Shown: positions 47,064 through 59,035 of the stretch, in pieces
How the letters are laid out: every line of letters starts with the position of its first letter
How positions within the stretch are numbered: position 1 is the stretch's first letter
Assembly (NCBI GenBank): GCA_027186245.1
Contig: CP114487.1
Span: 7,435,001-7,499,000 of the forward strand
DNA: 64,000 bases
Reading direction: 5' to 3'
Origin: Coriaria nepalensis
Lineage: Eukaryota > Streptophyta > Magnoliopsida > Cucurbitales > Coriariaceae
The notes under the pieces: generated by a model
Seen by the model: the letters and a program-made list of their open reading frames with translations, nothing else
Told to the model about the DNA's origin: nothing
Databases searched by the model: none
Translations under genes and position numbers: made by a program

Positions 47064-47840
47064 TCAATTTTGGATGAATGACATCAGCTTGTTAAGCCTG
47101 TCGCTAAGATCAGCTTGCAGCAAATGTGGTGATAGAATGTCCGGCTTTTCAAAGGCTTTCACGGTGAGATTGGTTGCAACATTAATCTGTCGAGAACGGG
47201 AAAATTCATGAGAGATAAATGTCGAATTCTCTATCAAACTCAGAATTCTAAGTCCATCCTCAATTCCAACCATTAGATACCTTGTTAACAATCAATGAGT
47301 TCATGGTAACGCATGGCTCCAGAATCATGTACAATATGAAGCTGATTTCTACAATGTATTTGATTTCGAGCTAGAAAATAAAGCTGTATATCATACCGTT
47401 TCAGAAGCAGAATGAAGCAATGCTCTTGCTAGAGGTAGTACACAGAACCTTTTGAGAAGAAGAGAAAAGAAGGAAAAGAGGTCAATATGAAGAGCTACGG
47501 AATACAATTTTATCTTCTCTGTTTGGTTGTTAAGAAAACGCAAGGAAGTGAAATAGAGAGTTTAGGAAAATCTGCAGATGAAATTACCAGGTCAGGATGA
47601 ATACAGACATCTGTAACATCCGTTTTTCGGCCAGAATCCTTCTATTTTCTAGGAAACCAAAAAGGGACAGGCCATATCGAAGTGTATAATATAGATAGAT
47701 AAATCAAGAAAAAGAAACTCACATTCCTCGGCCTCCAGCTAGAGCTTCCTCTGAAGGATCTTTCCATTCATCAACTCTGCAAAGAGAAGAGAAGCTGAAA
47801 TGATGGGGATTTTTTATAGAAGTGATTTGTTTCAATAAGC

Positions 47841-47875
<35 letters not shown>

Positions 47876-47989
47876 TTACACCCAACCGTAACGAAGATCG
47901 AAGAGAAGGCGTTTCGAATTAGAAGGGCCACTACTAGTACTAGAGCTTTTGGAATCCATGGTCTTCTCCTCCTCCTCCTCCTCCTCCAT
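47064..47989 (-). CDS. Small conserved plant protein of unknown function
   Basis: Four minus-strand exons (47880-47989, 47723-47776, 47397-47448, 47064-47186) join to 112 residues; phases close only with the donor at 47880 (GT|gtaata). The N-terminus begins with a Glu run coded by a GAG repeat; a second in-frame ATG at 47959, in strong context, may be the real start and gives 102 residues. Then come a Ser-rich stretch, the conserved-looking KRLLFDLRYGWVVDEWKDPS and EEALAGGRGMFCVLPLARAL, and an amphipathic tail INVATNLTVKAFEKPDIL ending LMSFIQN. There is no membrane span or signal peptide. I believe homologues exist across plants but cannot name a function. Site II motifs (48056-48061, 48063-48068) lie about 70 bp upstream. 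Confidence 0.8.
47846..47870. repeat. (GA)n microsatellite in intron 1 of the small conserved gene
   Basis: Twelve GA units just inside the intron, a few bases after the donor site. Confidence 0.9.
47967..47987. repeat. (CTC)n repeat at the coding start
   Basis: Seven CTC units read as GAG (Glu) codons on the gene strand, right after the first ATG. Length changes would alter the N-terminus without a frameshift. Confidence 0.85.
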
Positions 47990-49718
47990 CTTCCTCCTTA
48001 TTGCGGTTGAGAACGAGCAGAGCAACTATTCTGCTACTATTTTTTCAGATTTCAAGGCCCATTGGGCCGGCTAGCCGAAACCCAAATCACTAGTATTAAA
48101 AAAGATTAGATTTGACCCAAGACTATACGGAAATTAAATTTTACCTCAACAATTCAAAAAAAAGAATATTTACAGCCGAATATTTGCAAAAACTAACTTT
48201 ATAACCTGTTTGGTTTGATTTTTTTTTTTTAATAACAATGAGAATATAAATAAGAATGGAAATGAGAATAGTGATTTTTTGTTTTCATTTAAAGAAATTT
48301 TAAAATCATTTAAGTACTATGGTTAGAATTTAAAAAATACAAAAAAAATTATATGTAAATAAATGTTTAATTTTGATTCCCAATAAAAATATATATTTAA
48401 ATAAGAATGAAAAAAAATAATGACATTTTCATTCTGGTAAGAAAAAAAAATTATTTCTACTTTATTATTGTTTTAAACTAAATAATAAAATAGAATAAAA
48501 ATAATCGAAAAAGAAGACAGGGCAGCCTACCAATTCGTCTAAGTATAGGTTCCTTTAGGTATAGCCTCCGTTGCACTAAACATTTGAAGAAAGTTATAAC
48601 ATGAATTTCTGTAGAAAAGATGAAGTAGAAAGGGGGCGTTACCTTGAGAGATCGTAACTTGCAGATAGAAGGGTGTCTCTAGAGGGCAAGGTAGCTTTGT
48701 CCGAAAGTTTCTTCAATCTCAGAAAGGGACCAGTATTCTCGGAAGATACCACAGCATCGCCATTTCAGTGAAGAACCGGTGGTTCTTTGGTTGCAGAGAT
48801 GTTGTTCGGAGACTCTTCTGGTGGCATTATTAGGTGGACTGAAAATTTGTTCCAGTTTATGGAGTTGATCGCAGTATACTTCAGGTTGATTATATTGTTG
48901 ACTTACAAAGTCGATGGGCGAGTTGGTGTTTTTCAGACTTTCAGTACAATAGTCCAGGGGAATGGGACACGTCATCGACTTATGACCACTAACAAATTCC
49001 TTAGTGATTAGGTGAGTACGATGTAATGTAGTGTAATGCACAATACTTTTACTATTCATTTGTAAGCGGTAAAAAAGCTTTCATATATAATGAAAATTGT
49101 CATGCAACCACGTATATTTTAGGCTATGAAATCACCATCAAATTTGTGTAAATACATTTTCAAGCAGAAGGTAGCGGGAAAATTTGCCAAGGAGTGACAG
49201 TTGCTTCTCTGCATACTAGGATTGACCCAATTGTAATCTCGTTGTAGGGAAGCGCTTGTCACTTTGATTGGCATCTGGATAAATATCAGATTTGTGTACA
49301 AGTTGTTACTCGTCCAGTTACAAATATTGTGCCGTTCCCTCATCCCTGCTGTTGCACTATTGAATGGGGCAGAGCATCTACCCTTGTCCCGATGTCTCCA
49401 TCCATCTAGCTGAACCAGAAAGTCAATAGCAGAGTAATCAGTGTCAGTATTTTACAGCCAATATCTGAGGTCGGTCTCTCCTACTAGGGAAGCTGCAAGG
49501 GGTCGTCTCTGGACCATCCTTAATTTTCGGCTTAGGTCATTTTCTACTTCTCTTAGACATATTTACTGGTTAAGACAATACTAGTTGCTGCTTAGATTCT
49601 TTCACTGACCCAGTACTTGATAAAGCTAAATCAACCACCAACGTTACAATTCTTTAATCTTGCATATATCAAATTAACAACAAGGGCCAGGGAACTGAGT
49701 TGAAAGCATTAGCTAGAG
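47990..49718. other. Intergenic region with site II motifs at its left edge
   Basis: Contains GGCCCA at 48056-48061 and TGGGCC at 48063-48068 upstream of the small conserved gene, then AT-rich sequence (48100-48520) and less AT-rich sequence (48530-49700) in which I find no recognisable protein. The latter could be the long 3' region of the neurochondrin gene or an unannotated transcript. Confidence 0.4.
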
Positions 49719-52700
49719 CTACCTTCGATCTTGCTCAACCACCTCTCTCAGATGCGGGAAACGACTTGCCCATCGAGCATATCCTGCAATGAAGACAAAT
49801 GTTGTTATACAAGAAATACACATGTTCCAAATAAGTGGGCATGCTGTGCAAGTGAGAGAGAATAAGATAGAAACAAGAACGCATGCATGAAGGCAAGGTA
49901 GATTGAAAATTCAAATGCATGAAAACTTTAGAAGTATACAGACCTGTCTTCACTATCTCAAGAAGATCCACATGCTCTTTTGCATCATCAGATATACCCT
50001 GTTACAAATTCAAAGGAGATCTTATTAAGCTGACCATGGAAATATTGTGAAACAATGACCTAAAACTTAAAACGCACAGGTATGGTACTTAACAATTCAA
50101 CCACGACTAACCACACTCTTCTATAGTTCTTCAATCTTAATCCAACAGTAGTAGGCCACAGCTCAAGGCCATGACCCCCTCTTTGGGATTAAAACATTTA
50201 TACTATAACAAAAAACATCACAAAGCTCACCTGCCAAGACGATGCTGCAATCCTTGAAAATAGCCTAAACAGACTATTAAGAGATTTGCAATTGAAATTA
50301 GGATTTCTTAGAAGAGCATCTTCTGTTGTATAATCGAGTATCAAGGTGCAAATACTTGCGGCCATCATAATAACAGAAGGGTCATCACTGTTCTCTGCAA
50401 TCATGTTCAAAATTTCAGTTGACCACGCAACCATTTCAGTTCCCATTCCATGAAAATACAGATTTTGAGTTTAACGTCACAACATGCATATTCATTTCCA
50501 GTGCCACCTTTTTTGTTTACTAATGACTTATCTCCATCAAAACCTTTTCTCTTTACTGACTTTACAAAATGGCTTTCCAAATATCTCAGAGTCACAGCTT
50601 TTCGATTAGAAAAATTGACTTTCAAAAGAACCGAAGTTACTAATTGAGAGGGAACTGCATCTGTTCACAAAGGTTTTTACCGTTTTATACCATTTCTATC
50701 TCTGTAAATTTTCACATTAGCTACACTGCTAGAGAAAAAAAAAACATATTGCTTTCTATTATGAGAGTGATAGCATTCCTACACATGGATATGTAATTCT
50801 TCTAATTTCCACTAGAACCAGTGAATAATCGCATCATACATATTATTTAAAGTCAAGCAGTCACCAAATAAGAGTACCTGCCCAATGTGCCAATGCTTTC
50901 AGGAGATTTGCAACTGCAGATTCATCAAAATTAAACTGCACTTTCTCTTTCTATTGAGGACAATAGAAGCTATGCATCAAGAAAATGATTAACAATATAT
51001 AGTAACAGAATCGGATGATGCTTCAGTGACTGATGTACCTGCAAAAGAAGATTCAAGATTGTGTCACATGCGAGGAAGATGAGGCTACTGTCGTCAAGTG
51101 CACCACCACTTTGTCCAATCAATTTTATGAGGCATTCCACAACCTTCAAATCAATAGACTCATATATTAGCAAACTGTTATAGTGCATGTGACAGGTCTA
51201 ACTCCATAAAAGCACGCTTTCCAAATGCCACTGCTTGTAGGAATGTGAAACTCACTTGAGATTGCACCTACTTACATCTTTATACCCCCGAGAAGAAGCA
51301 AAAGCTTGACATCCTTCTACAGTCATTGTCATCTGACACAGCATCGGAAGCAAGAAGCATATGGAGTAGAATGGGCTGCAACTTAGATGCAGAGGTCATT
51401 TTTGGCATAATTCAGCAGGTAAACTAAGAAGTATCCTCATAGAATATTGGGTCCAGTTTCACATACCTTTGTTCATTCTCACCTTCTACAGAGAGCATGT
51501 ACTCTAAGAGTTCCCTGACCTTCTCTTTGCATGCAAGGGGTGTTTCTGCAAGATAACTGAAAATTTATATGATACGAGAGATATTAGTATATTAGCTAAG
51601 CTAATAAGAGCAGGTTAGACTCTTAAAAATCAAGTATTAATATTACTCATTAACCCAGGTAATTAGCTATGTCTTAGTCCTCAAAACTACAGTTCAAACA
51701 TGGTACAGGACTCAAATTCTATCAAACCCAAACAGTAATCTGTCACGACCGTGTGATTGAATCAACCCATTAGCATAATGCAAGATGAAATGTGTTAATG
51801 ACCTATGTTGTCCATACAATATTACAATTTCATATTCATGCAACAGATGTGAGATATAAGGGGAAATTAAGATGGGGAAAATTACCTCCCAATTACCCGT
51901 ACGGAAGCAAGAAGATCATCTCCTTTCCTTTGTCCATGTTCCTGTAGCACAACAATCTTAAATAAGGAAAAATAGTTATTAGATACTATTACTATCATTG
52001 TTACCAAATAACGATCATTACCTTTGCATCTTGCAAATACTCTAGCACTACACCAGTCGTCTCATTGATTCCCCTGATCACCTTCATGATAGTGTTTTCA
52101 TTAAGAAGGTCACCTAAGACGAATTCTTAGCAATGATCAGTATCAATAAAACAAATCGAATTTAGAAAACAGAGAAGAGTAACAAAGTAGAGTTGTTTAG
52201 GAAAGAAGTGATCATCAAAAATGGACTGATAATAAACAGTTCTCTAACAGAGTAACATCATACCGATAAATGGAGCTCAAAAAGATCGCAAAAAGAACTT
52301 TTTGATGTACCTTGATTAGATATTAATTTAATTATTTTCTCTACCAAGGAAAAGGCAACAGCTACATTGCGTTTCTTTAAGAGAATTGTATCAGCATGGG
52401 ATGAAGAATTCTTAGTTGCTTCATATTTCAAATAGGCCAGTTCATTCAGCAGTACAGCAACTTCGACTCTTGATTGCTCTAAGATAAGCAATAGACACCT
52501 GAGGAGAAAATTTGCAGGAAAATAAGCTGACAAAAACTCTTCACATAATTCCCCATAACTAAACACACACGGAAATGTGGGAACCTGTCTTTGGGAATAG
52601 GACCTTGTACATCAGGCAAGTTGATGTCAGCAATCAGCCAGCACTCCCCCAGAATAGATACCAAAGACTCGGCCAAAGTAAGGGCTTGAAGCTTTTCAAC

Positions 52701-55437
52701 AGGTGCTGTCCATTGAATAACACAAGAAAGATATAAACAAGTTCGAACCTGAAATAATAACCTTTGGGTCTCACTAATTATAACGCTTAGATAAGTAGTA
52801 CTACTGGAATTTCAATAGCATCCTTATTTAACTCTTTCAAATAATCGTTTTTTTTTTTTTGTGTACCTTTTTCCTCTTTTCTCTAATTTTCATCTTTTCA
52901 TTTCAGAAGCTACCCTATATAATTTTAAACCTGTTGAATTTATCGATTATCCTCCCGTTACCAGCAGTAAAAAACTTCATCTCACTGGAAAGAATAGAGG
53001 AGACTGTAAAAGGGAAGAATACACGGATGAGTTCACAAGACCTAAATAATACCTTCTAACTTATTCCCATCAGAAAAACCAAAGAAAGATAAAGGAGTGT
53101 TCTTTTAATCAACGTATTCGATCATCCAACATAAAAAACTGAGAATTATTCCTTGCATTCACCTCACACCCATAACTGAAATTAAAATGACTTTCCTAAA
53201 CAAGAATTTAAAAGTACTTCAAAGGCTAAGATAGCAGACAATTTAACTACATTAGATAACAAAAAAGAAAGGCACAAACTTTCCATGCAAGTTAACAAAG
53301 TAATAATAATATGGTTCTACATACCTACACGATTATGGAGAATGGCTGCAATCCCATCACGCATGTGATTTGACCAATCATTGTTTGGCATTTGACGAAG
53401 CGCCTCGTTAAGTAACGTCTGGAAAAAAAAAACCAATTGAAATCTATGCAACAACAATGTGCATACGCTGAATACAAATACAAATGCAGTGGTCACAAAT
53501 ATATTCAATTATAAATATCAAGAATAACATCACATGGAGTACTAATTTCATCACTAGATGAAGCAAACTTAAGTACCGTGCTCCAGTTAAGCAAGCTCAT
53601 CTCAAATGGAACCCACTTTAAAAAGGCATCAAGATAAGACTTGAGCATTCAACAGGTCAAATATTTCAATTTGGAGATGCCTACTAATTACACAAATAAC
53701 CTGTGATTAAGAGGCTTGAGAAATGGCTCAATTGTAATTGATGAACAGTAAAAAACTATGCACCAAAGAACATCCATGCAAAGCTTAAGATCAGAAGAGC
53801 AGCTACCCAATGGATGAATCATGTAAGCATTAATTTAATCAAATCTGAATGATTCACTGTATGTTGATTATAGCAATATGCTTTCACTGGCTCAATAGCT
53901 TAGTCAATCTTGCTGAAACTGGAATTAACGAATACAAGTGCATACCAAATTCGAGGAGAAAATTGCAGAGAGTAGGTGAAGTGCTTCAAACTTTGTAGCG
54001 TCATGCAAGATAGCAAATTGTTTTGTAATTACAGCGACCTAAGTAGAAAAGCAACTCATCAGTATTAGAACAAGCAAAACTAGTTCAATTAATTTACTTT
54101 CAACATGATTACAAATTAGGGGGAAAAAAAGTATAAAAAAAAGATATTGATTAAAAATCAGTTACAAAAATTTGGAACTCACAATCATTACAAGCTCTGG
54201 AGAATAGTCAATGACGATGACAGCCAAAGAGAGCTTACTTATAATCAACTGAAAGAGTTGCATAGCAAGCTTCATCATATGAGAACCTGCATGGTCCTTA
54301 AATGTTAAACTTTGCTGCACTCTTTGAAATAAGAACAGGGAATTTTTCACCAGCCTAAATGCATGTATGCGCAAAACAATGGATCTGGCAGCATTAAAAA
54401 GGAAGAGAAAGAAAAATAATAATAAATAAATGTACATATATATAAACCCACGCTATACCTAGGCCTAATTTTTATATTTTCAAAATATAACAAAAGAGTG
54501 AGTCAGATTATAGTTATAGTTCACTAACAGATACAAAAAATACCATCTTGCAATATGGACATTTGGGTAGCTAACGCTTTCATGCCTCCAGACTCATACA
54601 ATGTCATGATTCCACCTTCTGAAGAAGTTGAGACCAAGTATAAAACTTCAAAGCAGTCTTCATGGTTGGCAGAACCTGATCTGTATGATAAAAGTTAGGC
54701 TTATCAAGAAACAGGATGTATCAGTTACCTGAACAGGAAGTTTACATTACGAATAAATCTACTTGTATGGTGGGAATCATCTCTCCCATCAAACCATAGT
54801 AAGCTAGTAGAATGAGAATTCATCCATAATATAATTTGATAATAAATCAGCACTAAACCAGAAAACTTACTCATTTAATAAGATTTCCACAAATAAAGGA
54901 ATCTTCCTAACCATGTCGTCTGAAGAAGCAATCTCTGGGACACGACAGAAAGCAGCAAGAACCCTAGTTGATAGCTGTAGATATGCATCACGATTATCAC
55001 TCCCAGAGTCACCATGAGCCCCCTTTCCAATTCCTAACCAAATTTTAGCAGCAAAAGATGATAATACATTAAAATATCAGCTTATATCAACGTCAGTCGT
55101 GTGACTAGTCGCTTCATTCTTTTTGGTTTTACATATAAATATCGAATACAGAGGGAAAGAGAATACCAGTTCTAAGGAGTCTATCAAGAAATCTAGGTCC
55201 AACAGCATCATAAACCCTAACAAGCGAGGCGTGATCAACCCCCTTGCAGATTTTGGTCACCAAAAAGAGACCGGCGAGACGCTGTTCGTCCCTCTCGCCC
55301 TTCAACAACTTCAAGCAGTCCTCGAGCGAGAGTGAAGCAGACTGCTGCTGCTGCTGAGACTCCTGCAGGGAGAAATAAATTATGATGAGACAATCAATGA
55401 GGTGAGAGAAGGAGAGAAGGAAAAGTTGGCTCACCAT
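49719..55437 (-). CDS. Neurochondrin family protein
   Basis: Eighteen minus-strand exons join to 632 residues: 55435-55437 (only the ATG), 55167-55362, 54871-55033, 54544-54680, 54183-54286, 53946-54038, 53325-53418, 52585-52705, 52311-52498, 52022-52113, 51886-51941, 51467-51556, 51276-51375, 51039-51143, 50878-50950, 50231-50394, 49944-49998, 49719-49783. The N-terminus has a Gln run and the family signature LEDCLKLLKGERDEQRLAGLFLVTKICKG, and the rest reads as helical ARM/HEAT-like repeats (for example MRDGIAAILHNRV, KLQALTLAESLVSILGE). It ends SRFPHLREVVEQDRR. Animal neurochondrin is a cytoplasmic helical-repeat scaffold; in plants (At4g32050 type, from memory) the role is largely unstudied. 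The start codon is the last codon of exon 1, and no ATG precedes it in frame before a stop. Confidence 0.93.
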
Positions 55438-55747
55438 GAAACTTGACAAGCTTGAAATTTGGTCGAAGTAAAATTGAGCAGAATCTACGTTCTTCCCCCC
55501 GAATTCGGAATTGCTACGCGGGCTATTTATGAGTTCGATGCGCTTGGAATCAACCAGAAGGGTCGCCACCAAAATGAATAATTAGATAAAATGGCCTCTT
55601 TTTAATACTATTTTGTTAAATGACTATTTTCTTTAATTGTTTCGTTACATAACCTTTACAAGAAATAAGTACAATAAATTGAAAAACGAAGAGGAAGGAA
55701 AAAAAAAATGTCATATTCTTCAATAGTTCATCTCATCCGCAAACTCA

Positions 55748-56015
55748 GTAAGTCTGAAATCTCACCCGCACAAAAAGCATTTCTAGTACTCTCTCTCGCC
55801 TTTCTCACCCACACTGTTATTAACAGAGTTATAAACCCGCAAACTTCAAATCTAAAATCACCCGCGAATCGAACCAAGTTTGAAATCTCACCCGCGCGAA
55901 GAGCATCTCCGGTACGCTCTCTCTTTTCTATGTTACTCGCTCTCTCTCTCTCTCCCCTTTCTCACCCGCAACGTTATTAACAGAGTCCTAAACTCGTGAA
56001 CTTTAAGTCTGAAAT
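55748..56015. repeat. Imperfect tandem repeat, unit about 130-150 bp
   Basis: The block beginning AAGTCTGAAATCTCACCCGC and containing GTTATTAACAGAGT recurs about 133-150 bp later, with shared landmarks in the same order, and begins a third time as AAGTCTGAAATCATC. Copies are about 75 percent alike by eye. Confidence 0.6.
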
Positions 56016-56209
56016 CATCAATGACCATTAATGGAGGATAATGAAGAATGTCAATTCAAAGATGAAAATCGCATAGTATGCATTTATAATCAAAGTTAGG
56101 GATTTGATTTTGATGAAAATGGTTAGACAACGAACTGATTTTGATGAATTTGTAATGAAATTTAGGGTTTATGTGAAACTTAGATTCCTTGAGTTTGATT
56201 TTGATTGTT

Positions 56210-56273
56210 GCTTAGATTCCTTGAGTTTGTTTTTGATTGTTGTATGTGAAATGTTGATTTTGAATTTAAATTT
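56210..56273. repeat. Tandem duplication of about 32 bp
   Basis: Two adjacent copies of CTTAGATTCCTTGAGTTTG plus the following TTTTTGATTGTTG differ by a single base. Confidence 0.85.
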
Positions 56274-56504
56274 TCATTGATTTTTGTCCAATTTATCTTG
56301 ACAAAGGACTAAGTTCATGGAGATCTCAGTCCATTATCAAGATAACAAAATGAGATAGTCTTTCATCTTAGTCCTAAATTTTGAATGTAGGGGTTTGTTT
56401 ATGTGAATAAATTGAATATTTTTTTCTTTTGTTTTCAGGGAGATGGATCACATACCCTTACCCAAGTCTTGAAGTCCGATGATCATTTTCTTTACTCGAT
56501 TACT

Positions 56505-56640
56505 GATAGTTCGAGGCTACATGAGGTGTTGTCTATAATTAAGGAGAAGCTTAATTATAGATAGCTGAAAAAGTTTAGCAAATCATATTTTGGTCACTTC
56601 CTGAAGGTTAATGAAAAGTTTTCATTCTCCCTCGGTTAGT
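56505..56640 (+). pseudogene. Possible DUF1985 (Ulp1/transposon-associated) remnant
   Basis: One frame reads SSRLHEVLSIIKEKLNY, a stop, then LKKFSKSYFGHFLKVNEKFS. The order leucine-rich stretch, then K-F-S-K-S-x-FGHFL resembles the start of DUF1985 domains, which in plants often ride in Mutator-like or CACTA elements with Ulp1-type proteases. The in-frame stop and short length mean it is not functional. The match is by memory and modest. Confidence 0.35.
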
Positions 56641-57727
56641 AAGATCTTTGGTCCTCCGTCAAGATGAGTCCGCAAAGAAAATAGTAAGCATAAAAAATAA
56701 AATACAATAAGACAAAAAAAATAGTAAGCAAAAAAAAAATAATAAACAAAATATGTAAAATTAAATTACAGAATAGTATATGTAAATTGTTTCCTTATTG
56801 GAATATGTAATTACAAAATAGATAATAAATAGATCATAAACTGAATAAGCAATTGAATATAGATGCATAATCTATAAATGTGAAATCAGAAATGTAAGAA
56901 ATTGAGAATCAAACTGATGTCTATTATGCAACAATATCCTTAAAACGAATTCGCCATCTCTCCTCGGTACCGAAGGTTGAATGACGTATATCTCATAGGA
57001 TACAATGAAGATCAATAGTAGCGGTGCACTACCGACAATATTCTGGTAAACTCAAAAATAATATAAACTCTATCACATTAGAAACTAAGGATTCTAGAGA
57101 GGGAATAAAAATTGAGAGAAATTTCATAAGAGGATAAAAAATTAATAAGAATCTAATCTATGCAGTTTCTGGAATTTAATTTACGCTTTAATTTAGACTT
57201 AAATTTGATGAAACCAAAATTTAAACCCTGGCCTTTAATCTTCATATGTTTTACATGAGAAAAAATATTCAGAAGAAAAGAAAAAGTGGGCTAAGGCGAA
57301 CACGGTCGTTTTCTGGCCGACATCCGGTGCGCCTAAGTACATGCACACACAAGCTAAGCCCGATCTAGGCTTGCACCCCCGCATGCGTGCGTAAAAGAAA
57401 GCATTTTAGCTTATTTTATTACCATTTAACAAATGTGCAATTTATATGAACATTCTCTCATTTGTTTCCCTTTCTAATATGGAATAAAATTTTTCTCTTT
57501 TATTATTTCACTTCAAATAATTTCAATGATTACACTTTGAGATTCAATTTATTATTTACCCATTAATCATTTTAAGCGTATTATATACTGATTTTAATCT
57601 CTCACAGAGGAGAATCTAAATTAATTTTGACTTTTCACTTACACAAAGTGTATCTCACTCAAAATCGAGAATAAATATAGTATGTTGAAATGTTAAATTT
57701 CCTAACACTATTAAACTCTATGATCAT

Positions 57728-57753
57728 GCTATATATATATATATATATATATA
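57728..57753. repeat. (AT)n microsatellite
   Basis: About 13 AT units in gene-poor sequence. Confidence 0.85.
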
Positions 57754-58833
57754 TCAATCTTATTGTATACCTCTTTATGATTAACACAATTGAGTAACTT
57801 GACTTAGAGTACTAATCCATGGACATTACGGTCTCCAATTCCTATCTCAAAATTGTCTTAATTATCAGTTGCATGTCATTCTTTTACTGCATTTTATGCT
57901 ACTCAGCGAAGGAATTGGATGCAAGAGATAGATACTAAGGAACAAACTCATGCTATTAAGATCTACATTCTATTGCCACCATATATATATATATGCATAT
58001 ACCGTAACAGTCCAACAACTTTTTGATATGAGACAACTTCATACTCTAATCGAACACCCTCTCTCCAGCCTAGCATGTAAGTCCAGGATCCAAACCCAAT
58101 ATCACATGCAAACACTAGTTATGTTATCATCATAAATAGATTGGGTTAGAACATTAATTAGAATTCACTCCAAAAAAACTAGATCAAAGAAGGTAGATGC
58201 CCAAATAATATATATACCGTAACAGCCCAACTACCTTTAGACTTCTGACAGCTGCAAACTTTAATTAACCAATTAAAAATGTAGTACTTAACTACATATA
58301 CATAAAATATTACCTCATAAAATGTAATACTCCTCATTTTGTTTCAATAAAACTAAATTTTACCTCAAGCAAGTACTACATGAACGAGATATAAATGCTC
58401 TATAAGATATGAAATGCAATGCATGACATGACCATTATGGCAACTTAATTTTTTTGCAGGAATATGGTCATATAGAGGCATCATCAAATCTTCATCATCA
58501 TGTGCTTATGCTCTACGTTATGCTGAAGTGATCAAAAGTCTTACCGGAAATTTAGCCATGGAAAAGCTAAACTTGACGCCACATGATATGTTTATTGACT
58601 TCTTCTTTGCCCGTCGCAAGAGCAAATAAAGTAGTAGCTTTTACATGTTAGGTCATGCTGTGGGTTTCTTTGGTCTTGGTCTCAGAAATGGAAATATTTT
58701 CAAATTGTCTGCCTTCCGCTTCTAGTTGTATGGCATAGACATAATTGATATAAGTCTAGGAGGATACAAGTTGTCGAATTTTTCAACAGCACTCTTCAAA
58801 CTAGAATGTTGTCATTAATTCCGGGACTGAGGA

Positions 58834-59035
58834 TGTCAATTAGACTGAATGGCTCTCCTCAAAGAGTTTTCTCATATAAATAGTGAATGATTTAGTTATT
58901 ACATCCTTATAATCAGGCTAGTAATCGACGTAATATTTGACAACTAGTACAAAATAATTTTAGCTAGCGTAATAACATATCGACAGCTATCGTAATTAAT
59001 TACTATATTAACCCATGTGTTCAATCTATGTGGCA
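58834..59035 (-). repeat. 3' LTR of the copia element
   Basis: 202 bp, beginning TGTCAATTAGACTG on the plus strand and ending ATGTGGCA, so the minus strand has the TG...CA form. It matches 63464-63662 along its length at roughly 80 percent. Immediately inside, the minus strand has TTTGAGGGA, a reasonable polypurine tract. Confidence 0.85.

Larger units (their letters stand above)
55438..58833. other. Gene-poor AT-rich region with repeats and remnants
   Basis: Upstream of neurochondrin and up to the copia element. Contains an imperfect tandem repeat (55748-56015), a 32-bp tandem duplication (56210-56273), a possible DUF1985 gene remnant (56505-56640), an AT microsatellite (57728-57753) and an unassigned exon-like frame (58460-58629). 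A repeated ACCGTAACAG(T/C)CCAAC motif at 58001 and 58219 hints at another eroded element. Confidence 0.45.

Noticed and set aside
48205..48520. Possible AT-rich MITE beginning CTGTTTGGTTTG
   Set aside because: The expected inverted right end is not present; may be a decayed copy, but it cannot be supported.
48679..49343. Several short frames on both strands upstream of the small conserved gene
   Set aside because: None shows a recognisable motif, and exon joining gives early stops; could be untranslated transcript.
55438..55572. In-frame 45-codon extension upstream of the neurochondrin ATG
   Set aside because: No ATG in the extension and a stop just before it; most likely 5' UTR open by chance.
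57950..58135. 61-codon frame with Tyr/Ile run
   Set aside because: Begins in an AT microsatellite and has no protein-like pattern.
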